Shown here: one piece after another, positions 1 to 12,175 of the stretch
Position numbering within the stretch: position 1 is the stretch's first letter
Layout of the letters: each line of letters starts with the position of its first letter
Program-made: the position numbers and the translations under genes
The notes under the pieces: model-generated
The model's input: only the letters and a program-made list of their open reading frames with translations
What the model was told of the DNA's origin: nothing
Databases searched by the model: none
Assembly: GCF_001039355.2 (NCBI RefSeq)
Contig: NW_019776113.1
Location: 521,943 to 585,942 of the forward strand
Length of the DNA: 64,000 nucleotides
Direction of reading: 5' to 3'
Source of the DNA: Lingula anatina
Lineage: Eukaryota > Brachiopoda > Lingulata > Lingulida > Lingulidae

Positions 1-344
1 AAAAAAAACAACAACAACAACAACAACAACAAAAAAAAAAAACACCTTTGCATCAGAATATATAAAATAAGTATCTAGAGCTGCAGCCAAAGGAAAGTGT
101 CTAATCCAAATGAGATGGGTTTTGGGTGTATTTTAACGTTGTGTGTTAAACCGTCCTTCCCTGGTTTTTATCGAAAGAAAAAAATGGATTTTACTGATGT
201 TAGGTGCAACTTTCTGAATGTTACAAAATTACATTACGTCTTTTCAAAATCCTAAAATGGTAGTCGAGTCTGAAAGAATCTTTTGTAGTGCCTTTGATGT
301 TTTGGGAATGGGGTAGCAGTTTTAGGATAGTTGGTCTTCACACA

Positions 345-345
345 A

Positions 346-396
<51 letters not shown>
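345..396. repeat. (AATA)n microsatellite
   Basis: Thirteen units of the tetranucleotide; the matching array in block 2 (4245-4284) is 12 bp shorter. Confidence 0.95.
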
Positions 397-1139
397 GAAT
401 AGTGAAGGTCTGTTACAAAATGTTAAATGGCACACAGAGTAATTTTGTAAAGACCTACTGTTTTAGGGGGTCTTGATATCAGAGTGTACGTAGATTTAAT
501 TTATGGTCGTTTTTTTTAACAACAAGTGCATATTCAGTTGACCATCGCATCTTATTGAATGCGGGCGCCTAAACACTGTTTAAGAGAAAAAAATGTTTTC
601 TCCTTTTTAACCAGGGGTTGGTATAGCTGATTTAACATAGGATGAAAATATATATATATTCATCTAAACGGTAGCCATATGTTTGATTTACGCTTCCTAT
701 TTTTGTGGATTTAAACGTCTTTTGGACCCCCCTTTTTTTTTGACGTCATACACGTAAGGCATGAATAGACCCGAACAATTAAGCAGGCCTATTTGTAGGC
801 CCCTGTCACTTGCCTATTCTGCCAAAGTTTGAGTGGGGAAGGGAGCGAGGTATGGAATTTTTAAAAAATGCCGAGCGTGGCATAGGGGCCTGTTCATGCA
901 GTCGCACGAAATTATTCCGCTCATAAACATCGATTCGCAGTTTGTCTTATTTGATAAGATACATGTACTTGATTTTTTTTTCTCTTACATTGTCTTGTAG
1001 GCCCCTACACTGTATCAACTCCTAATAAGCTCTAGGATCAAACTAAGATCCCATATAAAAACCTAGGAACAAACATACACGTAAATAGAGAAACGTTATT
1101 TGTCTGTCATGACCGTGGCGATACACGCTTTATGCGGTT

Positions 1140-1141
<2 letters not shown>

Positions 1142-1172
<31 letters not shown>
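1142..1172. repeat. (TG)n microsatellite
   Basis: Dinucleotide run; the counterpart in block 2 is at 5020-5054. The Cys-Val-rich reading frames across both are artefacts of the repeat. Confidence 0.95.
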
Positions 1173-1175
<3 letters not shown>

Positions 1176-2499
1176 TGCGAGTGCTTTCTCTCAGTGTGTA
1201 CGACTCAAGGTATTCTAGCATATATCTCTCAGGTGACAGTGCATTATCTCACATTTAAAACATGGAATTTGTTGAATCCTAGTAATTTGCTGTGCTCTGC
1301 TTGGGAACACAACACTGTTGCATCGATGTTGATGTATTGCTTTTTTTAAACACACCTTGTCATGGTTTTGTTGTAGATAATTTGTTAGTTTTGTGATCAA
1401 GCTTGATATTTCTAATTTTCTGAATTCTAAACGTGCCAGAAATTAAGCACTCAAAGGGCATGAGTTATTATACAAAAGTTCTACGATAATAATGCAAACA
1501 TGGTATTGCCCATAAGGATGTATTGTAAGCTCGTTTCTAGCTGTACTGGCAAGATTGGAGTGAGCTGGACCAAACCTGAAGTTATTTTGTCACAATGTAA
1601 TAAGCGGACATATACGACAGATACCGTGTAAGTATCAGCTATAGCAATGATAGTATAAATTTACAATTTGGTTTAATATTTTCACCTAGTTGATGGCGGG
1701 TGTTTGAGCAGTGTTAGGTAAATTTTGCCGTGACGGAGATAATTAAGTAGGTATATCAGAAAAATTTTTAAACTGATCAGAAAATTATTATACTTATATC
1801 TTCTGAAAGGTAATACAAAAAACAGATTAATTCTTTTGGAATTTTTAAAATATTCCTACAAGCAACAAAGATATTGAAGTTTTTTAACTGCAAAAATTCA
1901 CCAAAAGTGTCCACACTTTTCAGCAGTGATCACTCAGCTGTAGCTGCAGCTCAAATTGCTTGTGACCAATTAGGGCAATTAAGGGTCTATGTTAATCTAA
2001 TGACCCGGAAAAAAACCCAAATTGGCGACCGCACAAGCACATGGCTTCCATGCAGATCATGTACTATAAATATTGCGCATCAAATAAACTATACTTTGCA
2101 TGGTTCAATTTTCATGATTTTTTGCCATAATATTGCAAATTTCATGAACTTTACATGGCATAAATTACAAAAACTTCCATGCAGTACTTATATGAAATTT
2201 TAAACATTTTGTCAAGGCAAAACTTCAAAACGTCCTCAAATCAAAGTTCTCTAAGACTGCAACACGGAAAAATCACGTGACCGTTATTTACTCTTTGACT
2301 TACAGCTTATTTAGTAAATGGCTTGTATTAGTTTATTTACAAGGTGTTAAAAGAGGGATTTAAAAAAGGAATGTCATAGGCGAGCTGTTAGCAGGCCGGT
2401 CTCGGTTTTGCACTTCACTGCCCCTGGATAGTTACTACTGTGGCACCTCTAGCGGATTGTGATATACCTAAATTAAGTCATTTGTATCTTCTCATTCAG

Positions 2500-3468
2500 T
2501 TGGGAGGAAATGGGCGTTGCTGAAACTCCTAAGCTGCAAGGGAACTACAGAAAAGGACAGGTAAACTTATAATCTGATGTTATTATTTGTCCGTTTTATT
2601 TGATTTTCTGGTACTTCGTACATGACAATCTAGCTGAATTGCTTTAATTTAGTTAAAAAAAGATTAACCAACACTTATGTAACAGAAAAGAATAATACAT
2701 GTGAGTAGTGCTTCATACATTTTTTTGTATATGTAAAAGTGGTTTCTTAGTCACAGTAAGCATTACCTGAAGAGCCTTTAAAATGGAAAATTAAATTGTA
2801 TTAAACAAAGGAAGAATGTTATGTTTTGTCGTTATCAATATATAAATACATACATTTTTTTGTCTTAGCATTTTATTCACAAAGTGCTTGGATACAGAGG
2901 AGTAGTGATACGTTCCTTTACACCTGAAGTCTTTGAGAGCAGCGTATTAAACAGCACCCTGGACAGGTTGATATTGTTCATATCAATAGGCAATAGTTTG
3001 CATTTATTTTTGCTCATTTGCAATACTGTTCAATTTAGTAAACAGATTTTTTTTGATGAAAAAACAGCATTTTCTTTTTTCTCTCTGTGTGTTTTTTATG
3101 TGCTTGTGTAAATACCCTTCAGCCTTAAACCATAACATCTGTATCTTTTTAACAAACTAAATATACAGCAAAAGTAATACTGAGTCATGCAGTTTTATTG
3201 TTTATTATTGCAATTTATGTATCATTATCATATATGGGAAGTTCCAATAAGTTAATTTTAAAATGTCATGTATTTATTTTTAGTAGTTCATATAAATTAT
3301 TTGGCAAGTATCAATATTCATCATCAATGTTGAGAAAATGGCTACAAATCTGGAATATTTTTTTCCACTAATTTTTTTAGCTGCAGAGAAACTATCCATG
3401 CAGGCTCAACAGTGACTGGAAAACCACATAAATATTACCTTGCCTTAGTGGACAGATGTGACCTGGAT
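2500..3468 (+). CDS. Duplicate exons a-c of the POLDIP2-like paralogue (block 1)
   Basis: Exons 2500-2560, 2869-2966 and 3381-3468 repeat those at 6771-7740 with intact splice sites and the same reading frame (residues such as KLQGNYRKGQ and HKVLGYRGVV). The three exons total 247 nt, which is not a multiple of three, so splicing both sets into one message would break the frame. This supports an assembly duplicate over a functional exon duplication. Confidence 0.75.
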
Positions 3469-3903
3469 GTGAGTACTCCACAGGATGTGCGTATAACTAA
3501 CTCATCCCAAAGTTCTTCATGGTCTTACTTATAATCTTGCACATAGTGACAAAATGATGATTTGATGGTATTGATGGTGATTTAGTATGGTCTAAACGGG
3601 AGCTGCCCTAATCTAGCTCTGGCTTTGTTAGTGTATGAAAAGACAATCATTAAAGGTGGGTGGGGAAAAATCTTGGCTTTTCAGGAAGCCTTTGTTTTCA
3701 GTGGCCCTTTACTCTCCCACCCCTCCATTTGTGTTTATGTCACGTGACATACGCGTGATTATAAAATAATTGTATCACCAGCATTGGTGCTGGCGGCATG
3801 GTGGTAGTTTTACAACCAATACAAAATGTCAAATGTTCATTAAGGGAACAGGAGACATTCAGGAGACCTAAAATTAAAACCAAACGATCTATGAGTGACT
3901 TTT

Positions 3904-3904
3904 N
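3904..3904. other. Single-N assembly join
   Basis: A lone N precedes a run of A bases and separates the two copies of the duplicated block. It marks a contig junction, not a biological feature. Confidence 0.9.
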
Positions 3905-3947
<43 letters not shown>

Positions 3948-4245
3948 GCATCAGAATATATAAAATAAGTATCTAGAGCTGCAGCCAAAGGAAAGTGTCT
4001 AATCCAAATGAGATGGGTTTTGGGTGTATTTTAATGTTGTGTGTTAAACCGTCCTTCCCTGGTTTTTATCGAAAGAAAAAAAAATGGATTTTACTGATGT
4101 TAGGTGCAACTTTCTGAATGTTACAAAATCACATTACGTCTTTTCAAAATCCTAAAATGGTAGTCGAGTCTGAAAGAATCTTTTGTAGTGCCTTTGATGT
4201 TTTGGGAATGGGGTAGCAGTTTTAGGATAGTTGGTCTTCACACAA

Positions 4246-4284
<39 letters not shown>

Positions 4285-5017
4285 GAATAGTGAAGGTCTG
4301 TTACAAAATGTTAAATGGCACACAGAGTAATTTTGTAAAGACCTACTGTTTTAGGGGGTCTTGATATCAGAGTGTAGATTTAATTTATGGTCGTTTTTTT
4401 AACAACAAGTGCATATTCAGTTGACCATCGCATCTTATTGAATGCGGGCGCCTAAACACTGTTTAAGAGAAAAAAAATGTTTTCTCCTTTTTAACTAGGG
4501 GTTGGTATAGCTGATTTAACATAGGGTGAAAATATATATATTCATCTAAACGGTAGCCATATGTTTGATTTACGCTTCCTATTTTTGTGGATTTAAACGT
4601 CTTTTGGACCCCCTTTTTTTGACGTCATACACGTAAGGCATGAATAGAGCCGAACAATTAAGCAGGCCTATTTGTAGGCCCCTGTCACTTGCCTATTCTG
4701 CCAAAGTTTGTGTGGGGAAGGGAGCGAGGTATGGAATTTTTAAAAAATGCCGAGCGTGGCATAGGGGCCTGTTCATGCAGTCGCACGAAATTATTCCGCT
4801 CATAAACATCGATTCGCAGTTTGTCTTATTTGATAAGATACATGTACTTGATTTTTTTTCTCTTACATTGTCTTGTAGGCCCCTACACTGTATCAACTCC
4901 TAATAAGCTCTAGGATCAAACTAAGATCCCATATAAAAACCTAGGAACAAACATACACGTAAATAGAGAAACGTTATTTGTCTGTCATGACCGTGGCGAT
5001 ACACGCTTTATGCGGTT

Positions 5018-5057
<40 letters not shown>

Positions 5058-7910
5058 TGCGAGTGCTTTCTCTCAGTGTGTACGACTCAAGGTATTCTAG
5101 CATATATCGCTCAGGTGACAGTGCATTATCTCACATTTAAAACATGGAATTTGTTGAATCCTAGTAATTTGCTGTGCTCTGCTTGGGAACACAACACTGT
5201 TGCATCGATGTTGATGTATTGCTTTTTTTAAACATACCTTGTCATGGTTTTGTTGTAGATAATTTGTTAGTTTTGTGATCAAGCTTGATATTTCTAATTT
5301 TCTGAATTCTAACCGTGCCAGAAATTAAGCACTCAAAGGGCATGAGCTATTATACAAAAGTTCTACGATAATAATGCAAACATGGTATTGCCCATAAGGA
5401 TGTATTGTAAGCTCGTTTCTAGCTGTACTGGCAAGATTCTTAGGAATGGTGTGAGCTGGACCAAACCTGAAGTTATTTTGTCACAATGTAATAAGCGGAC
5501 ATATACGACAGATACCATGTAAGTATCAGCTATAGCAATGATAGTATAAATTTACAATTTGGTTTAATATTTTCACCTAGGTGATGGCGGGTGTTTGAGC
5601 AGTGTTAGGTAAATTTTGCCGTGACGGAGATAATTAAGTAGGTATATCAGAAAATTTTTCAAACTGATCAGAAAATTATTATACTTATATCTTCTGAAAG
5701 GTAATACAAAAAACAGATTAATTCTTTTGGAATTTTTAAAATATTCCTACAAGCAACAAAGATATTGAAGTTTTTTAACTGCAAAAATTCACCAAAAGTG
5801 TCCACACTTTTCAGTAGTGATCACTCAGCGATATCTGCAGCTCAAATTGCTTGTGACCAATTAGGGCAATTAGGGGTCTATGTTAATCTAATGACCCGGA
5901 AAAAAACCAAATTGGCGACCGCACAAGCACATGGCTTCCATGCAGATCATGTACTATAAATATTGCGCATCAAATAAACTATACTTTGCATGGTTCAATT
6001 TTCATGATTTTTTGCCATAATATTGCAAATTTCATGAACTTTACATGGCATAAATTACAAAAACTTCCATGCAGTACTTATATGAAATTTTAAACATTTT
6101 GTCAAGGCAAAACTTCAAAACGTCCTCAAATCAAAGTTCTCTAAGACTGCAACACAGAAAAATCACGTGACCGTTATTTACTCTTTGACTTACAGCTTAT
6201 TTAGTAAATGGCTTGTATTAGTTTATTTACAAGGTGCTAAAAGAGGGATTTAAAGGTACATACGAACCGAGCATCGGTGGAGAGTGGATTCCCAGTAACA
6301 CATGTAAACCACTTCTACTAGATTCTTATATGACTCAAATAAATTCGACATGCCAAGGGATAAACTGAATAGATCACTCGATCAGCCATAAAAGACCTTC
6401 AGACTGCTCCTTTCTTTAAATTTATGGTTGTAAATTTAACCTACATTCATGACCTACTTTCCTGCCCCATTGACATACAGCTTAGAATGCCAGCAGAAAA
6501 ATCTGTTCAAACATCATTTTCGGGTAAAATTAAACAATGCCTTTTGGTAATTCTCTTAGTTATACTACTTGAATCTATATGATGGCATTTGGTGGGTTTT
6601 TGTGACAAAAAATTGACTTTGTATGCATCTTTAAAAAAGGAATGTCATAGGCGAGCTGTTAGCAGGCCGGTCTCGGTTTTGCACTCTACTGCCCCTGGAT
6701 AGTTACTACTGTGGCACCCCTAGCGGATTGTGATATACCTAAATTAAGTCATTTGTATCTTCTCATTCAGTTGGGAGGAAATGGGCGTTGCTGAAACTCC
6801 TAAGCTGCAAGGGAACTACAGAAAAGGACAGGTAAACTTATAAACTGATGTTATTATTTGTCTGTTTTATTTGATTTTCTGGTACTTCGTACATGACAAT
6901 CTAGCTGAATTGCTTTAGTTTAGTTAAAAAAAGTTTAACCAACACTTATGTAACAGAAAAGAATAATACATGTAAGTGGTGCTTTGTACATTTTTTTTTG
7001 TATATGTAAAAGTGGTTTCTTAGTCACAGTAAGCATTACCTGAAGAGCCTTTAAAATGGAAAATTAAATTGTATTAAACAAAGGAAGAATGTTATGTTTT
7101 GTCGTTATCAATATATAAATACATACATTTTTTTGTCTTAGCATTTTATTCACAAAGTGCTTGGATACAGAGGAGTAGTGATACGTTCCTTTACACCTGA
7201 AGTCTTTGAGAGCAGCGTATTAAACAGCACCCTGGACAGGTTGATATTGTTCATATCAATAGGCAATAGTTTGCATTTATTTTTGCTCATTTGCAATACT
7301 GTTCAATTTAGTAAACAGGTTTTTTTGATGAAAAAACAGCATTTTCTTTTTTCTCTCTGTGTGTTTTTTATGTGCTTGTGTAAATACCCTTCAGCCTTAA
7401 ACCATAACATCTGTATCTTTTTAACAAACTAAATATACAGCAAAAGTAATACTGAGTCATGCAGTTTTATTGTTTATTATTGCAATTTATGTATCATTAT
7501 CATATATGGGAAGTTCCAATAAATTAATTTTAAAATGTCATGTATTTGTTTTTAATAGTTCATATAAATTATTTGGCAAATATTAATATTCATTATCAAA
7601 GTTGAGAAAATGCCTATAATTCTGGAATATTTTTTTCCACTAATTTTTTTAGCTGTAGAGAAACTATCCATGCAGGCTCAACAGTGACTGGCAAACCACA
7701 TAAATATTACCTTGCCTTAGTGGACAGATGTGACCTGGATGTGAGTACTCCATAGGATGTGCATATAACTAACTTATCAAATAACTGCTCATCCCAAAGT
7801 TCTTGATGGTCTTACTTATAATCCTGCACATAGTGACAAAATAATAATTTGATGGTATTGATGGTGATTTAGTATGGCCTAAACGGGAGCTGCCCTAATC
7901 TAGCTCTGGC
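3905..7910. repeat. Block 2 of the ~4-kb tandem duplication
   Basis: This is the second copy of the segment at 1-3632. It starts at the poly-A after the N and runs continuously into the rest of the POLDIP2-like gene, so it is probably the copy that belongs to this chromosome. Its exons a-c lie at 6771-6831, 7142-7239 and 7653-7740. It contains the TTAA-flanked insertion at 6254-6630 that block 1 lacks. Confidence 0.85.
6254..6630. mobile_element. TTAA-flanked insertion present in one block only (piggyBac-like MITE)
   Basis: Block 2 has 377 bp here that block 1 lacks. TTAA occurs on both sides (6250-6253 and 6631-6634), while block 1 has a single TTAA at 2360-2363 with the same flanks, a clean empty site. 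The ends are imperfect inverted repeats (AGGTACATACGAA against AGATGCATACAAA). There is no ORF of note, so it is non-autonomous. Confidence 0.75.
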
Positions 7911-10900
7911 TTTGATTAGTTCTGACCCATCTTGTCTGCCTGCACTACTGCCACATGACCATTACCGCTTCTTCTAGAATACAAGCGCATGTGTCACCAT
8001 CTCTTGGATTTAGGTCACAAATAATCTCAACTTGATTTACCTAAATTTGAGGGTCTGTCGGTGCATTGGCCTAGGTGTGACATTTGCTGCAATGTACCCT
8101 TGTTCGAATTTTGAAAAATTAAATGCTTAATATCTCCAATGCCAGAGGAATTATGGGAAAAGTTACTATAGAAGTCCTACCGAAAGTCATATGTGGAGAT
8201 TTCAAATATGGATTTGACCTTAATTCAAGGTAAAATGGGCAAAAATGGTGTAAAAATGGGAATTTTCTGTGAAAAAATATTTGTTTGTGCCAGTTTTCAG
8301 AAACTACATGGACCTAAACTTTCATATTATAGTGTAGAATTACTCTTAGGATCTTCTTCCACTCTTTCCATCATGTGAGTTTGGGTTTGATTGGTGCATT
8401 ATCACAGGAGAAGTAGCCATGCTGAAACTGGAAGCTATAATTTTTAAGTTCAAGTAGTCAACGAAGCATAAATCTCATTGCCTTGGTAATTTCATTCATG
8501 GTGCCAAGTTTGTTCCTCATTCCAAAATTATAGTAGTTTACTGAAACATAATATAAGTTAGGGATTTCTGTTTCATACTATATACAGTTATTTCTGTGAT
8601 ATATTATATTTTACATCCACCACTGACCAATTTACTGTGCAGTGTCTTTTCATAATCCAATTTTATGTCAATATTTAATGCTCTTACAAATTGCAATTCA
8701 AGTCCTAAAACTTTTACAGCAAAGGCTAGTGTATAACACAAATTTTGAAAGGTATCAAGTTATTCACTTAATTGACAAGTTAATTTAGATGATTTATGTC
8801 ATGTTTTTGTTGATTTTCAGCTTGCTGATTTTGGTTCTTTATTCACTGGAAGCAAGATTTTACAGCTTGAAGGTATTTCTGATCAATACGAAACTTGATG
8901 AAATCTTAATTGCAATTTTATTTTATAATTAAGTATACCCTGAAATTTTATAGCACATAGGTATTATAAATTAATATAAAGTATTAAGTTATTTAACTAA
9001 CATTATTTAAACATTTATGCAAAATATTGCAACATTTGTCCGAGTTTAGTTTTGTTTCTGATTTTCAGGACTTGACTATGTTAGCCATGATGAAATCTTC
9101 CCCTACAAAGATACTAATGTAAAAAATCCAGTGGAACATGTAAACTTGCAGGATTTATTGAGTTTTGATTTAGAATCAGGTAAGAGGAAGAGAAAAATAC
9201 AGAACATAAAGTTCCAAATATTGTACAGAATAAAACCCTGACTTGGTTTCGTTAGTGACGTCAGAAGCTTACCCTGTTTGTTTTATATCATATCAGAAAT
9301 CCAGAATTAAATCCACATTGACTTCACCAAGCCCTCAAATATTGAACAAAACCTAGATAATGATTCCAATTTGGTAATAAATGATTGATAACACCCATAG
9401 CTTGAAGGTAATCTGTCACTTTTTGTTGTACATCCTATATGGTTTTCTTTTTAATAACATGTATTTAAAAAGACATAACTGATAATAGGTAATCCCTGTT
9501 GTAATTTAGGGGTGTAATTTTTGGTTCAGGAATTAGAGATGGGTGAAACTGTCACCATGAGATTTATGTTGTGTAAGATTATATGTTATTTCAGAGAAGA
9601 ATTTCATCAGCTGTGTAATTTTTTAGGCAGGGCTTGACATTAAAGGTGGCCCACTGGCCCTGGGCCAATGAAAACCAACCTAGGGCCATTGAATCGAAGG
9701 GGTCACTGGCCCAAAGTGCAAGTAAAATATCATGTGCCAAATCATCCTTGCAATATTTACCAATATCTTGGGCCAGTCCCAAAAAGTTTGTGTCAAGCCC
9801 TGGTAGGGGAAAGTGATTTTCTTCAAATCAACAGCTCATACTGAAATAATGATAAAGATGCTCTAGACATTGAAATATTTGAGGTAAACAATTTCAGTGT
9901 TAGTTCTTTATCAAAAATCACTGTATTTCACATTTTTCTAACCTGAAGTAATCTTATGGTATTTTTTGATGCAGTTCAGCCACACCACTTATTCAAACCT
10001 GAAGAACTGATTGCAAAAGAGAGGAAAAGACTAAAGCTGCACTTAGTATACAGAGAATCAGCACAAAATATCAAAATGTCATTTATGCCAGTGTATTTAG
10101 GAGAAATCAATGAAAAGGTATGCTACATTGAGTTAATATGCCTCCATCCATAAAGTACAAATTTGACACAGTTATTACTTGTTTTTATCCTATAAAAATA
10201 ACATATATTATCAGATTTTTTAAATTCATAATGCTAGTTAAGGGTTCAATGAAATATATATTTGTGGTGAGTCAGCTTTTTTGCATTTAATTTTTGTGTA
10301 TTAACATAACTTTTTTGTATCAATTTCAGTTAAAATGCGAAAATGTGGTATGTATACTTGTTACTGAAATATCCGAGTAACTTTGGAAGGAATCTTTTAT
10401 CAGATACCTGTTTAAAGAGCTTAAATAAATTGATATCTGTCAACAGAAAAATAAATATTATAGTATTATTTTAAACACGGGTTTGCATATTAAATTTAAG
10501 TGCTTCTTTCTCCCATGTATTTGTTTATTTCATAAGCTTGATTTGATATGTGTTTATTTGCAGTGGAGGCTAATTATAAGGATAGAGAATTTAGGTGAAG
10601 AAGAGCTACTTATAGAAAAACAGGACTATAGAGTTTCATTTGTTGGGCCAGATTCACCACTCCAAGTCAGAAGGGTGCTATTTGACAAAGTGTTTTACCA
10701 CAATAGTGTAAATACCTTTATTTTATTTATTCATGTTTGAAAACTGCCTATGTGCCTTGTATACCAAGTTACACTTTAATACATTTTATACACTTAAAGG
10801 GATTACAACTCTTCGTTTTGGCCAAAAAATGAATTTTCCTGGAGTAAACTATAATTTTCTAATAATTACCAATGGTTAATGAATCCATTTTCACTTTCAA

Positions 10901-11625
10901 AGTTAGTCCCCGTTTTTTTTTTTTTCCAAAGTTTTTTTTGTTATAATCTCTTAAGAGATTAAAACAGGATATAGCCATCAATGGAGGTCATGTGCGTGGT
11001 CTAAAAACAAGCTCAGATATCAGAAAAATAGCTATAACTGCCATAATTGTGGTAAAACAGAATATATTTCTACGAGTTGTTCAACAATGTTTTTATTGTG
11101 AAATATAGATATCATACGAAGAGTTATTATCCCTTTAAATACATGCGTTCAGTCATTTGTATTTTCACGAAAAAAAAACTAAAAAAATCATTTCAGAGGA
11201 ATCATTGGATAACAAATTGTTTGTGAAGATTATTTATTTCTTTTTAAGCATATTAAACCTTGGCTTACAAAGGAAAGGCCTGCGATCCAGTTTAACAATA
11301 CAATTATTGACTCCAATTCATCAGGTGAAATTTGGTAAGTACCACTTCTGTATATAAATGAAAATATGTTTAATAATTATGTAATTATGTATATAATAAT
11401 TATGTAGTGCTTGTGTTTCAGTTAAGTTTGTAAATTTGTAATTATTAAAGAGCATTCATTGTTCCATATTATACATCTTCTTAATGCTTTTCACATCAAT
11501 CACACTGAACTTGCACACATTATTTGTTTTCTTTTTCATCTTTCAGGGGAACCATCACATTCAAAAGTGATAAAGGAAGCATATTAGACTTCAAAGTACC
11601 AAAAATTTCCATGGAATCCAGATAG
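6771..11625 (+). CDS. Divergent POLDIP2-like paralogue (YccV/HspQ-like plus ApaG-like domains), 5' end not found
   Basis: Ten exons are supported by splice sites, phase and homology to polymerase-delta-interacting protein 2: 6771-6831, 7142-7239, 7653-7740, 8821-8872, 9069-9179, 9975-10117, 10330-10347 (an 18-nt microexon encoding LKCENV), 10564-10689, 11249-11334 and 11547-11625 (stop TAG). They join in frame into 286 residues; the exon with the start codon was not located. Recognisable family segments are FIHKVLGYRGVV, HKYYLALVD, LDYVSHDEIFPY, WRLIIRIENLG, RPAIQF and SSGEIWGTITF, so the N-terminal YccV-like (hemimethylated-DNA-binding family) and C-terminal ApaG/DUF525 folds are both present. 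It is much more diverged than the minus-strand POLDIP2 that converges on it. The human relative is a mitochondrial/nuclear protein with roles in DNA replication and proteostasis; function here is unproven. The donor after 10689 (gtgttt) is weak but keeps the expected length. Confidence 0.8.
7911..8820 (+). other. Intron of the POLDIP2-like gene
   Basis: AT-rich sequence between exons c and d, after homology between the two blocks ends. I see no coding signal or recognisable transposon in it. Confidence 0.6.
9628..9802. mobile_element. hAT-like MITE
   Basis: A 175-bp intronic insertion whose ends are a perfect 12-bp inverted repeat (CAGGGCTTGACA), a hAT-style CAGGG terminus. The interior is rich in GGCCC palindromes. 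The flanking 8-mers do not match cleanly, so the target duplication is not confirmed. Confidence 0.55.
10798..11134. mobile_element. TTAA-flanked MITE
   Basis: A 337-bp element in a POLDIP2-like intron, with TTAA on both sides (10794-10797 and 11135-11138). The 18-bp terminal inverted repeats match at 16 positions (AGGGATTACAACTCTTCG against AGGGATAATAACTCTTCG). No coding capacity. TTAA targeting is typical of piggyBac-type transposases. The termini differ from those of the element at 6254-6630. Confidence 0.7.
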
Positions 11626-12175
11626 GGGCACTTTACATTGTATGGAACACTTGTGCCTACAAATGGCACTCTTTAAAAAACATTATTGTACCTGACAGTC
11701 TGTTTCTACCCTATTTATATTGACAAAATGCTGCACTTATTGTTAAGTATCAAGCCAAAATTGTTACATTTGATTCATATTCATTTTTAAAAGAAGTAAC
11801 ACATACAGCGGTAGCAATGTTATGCAGATTGTTGTTTAACATTTAAAAGTTACAAAATGAATGAGTCAAAAAGGTGTTTTTGTTTTTTCATATATCTTAA
11901 ATAACGTGGCAGCTTGAATACAAATGCAAACAGGCTTCAATGTCATTATAACAGATATATTTCAAGTAGTAAGGTCAAATAAACAATTTTTTCAAAACAA
12001 TGAGCTTTCAGCATGAGCTTTTAAACATGAAATATATCATGTTACAACTGAGACCTGTTTATTGTAAAGATAATTTGGTCTTGTGCCCACTTATTGTAAA
12101 AAATTCTTGCAATTTAACCTTTGCTCCCTTCCTCCTTCCGCAAAAATTGCATGTCACTAAATTTCATGCTTTTGC

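Larger units (their letters stand above)
1..3632. repeat. Block 1 of a ~4-kb tandem duplication, probably an uncollapsed haplotype
   Basis: This block aligns almost base for base with 3905-7910. Differences are scattered substitutions, small indels, microsatellite length changes ((AATA)n at 345-396 versus 4245-4284; (TG)n at 1142-1172 versus 5020-5054) and one 377-bp insertion found only in block 2. Homology stops near 3632; 3633-3903 is unique. The blocks meet at a single N (3904) followed by a long poly-A. The block carries exons a-c of the POLDIP2-like gene, and a coding difference in exon c is synonymous (GGA versus GGC). Allelic divergence joined by the assembler is the simplest reading; a young real duplication is the alternative. 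Confidence 0.85.

Noticed and set aside
1146-1349. Cys-Val-rich ORF, and its twin at 5010-5231
   Set aside because: The residues come from reading through the TG microsatellite; there is no splice or homology support.
1874-2203. 109-codon ORF with no gene context, and its relative at 5765-5959
   Set aside because: The frame is not kept between the two duplicated blocks (a one-base change shortens it in block 2), so it is not under coding constraint.
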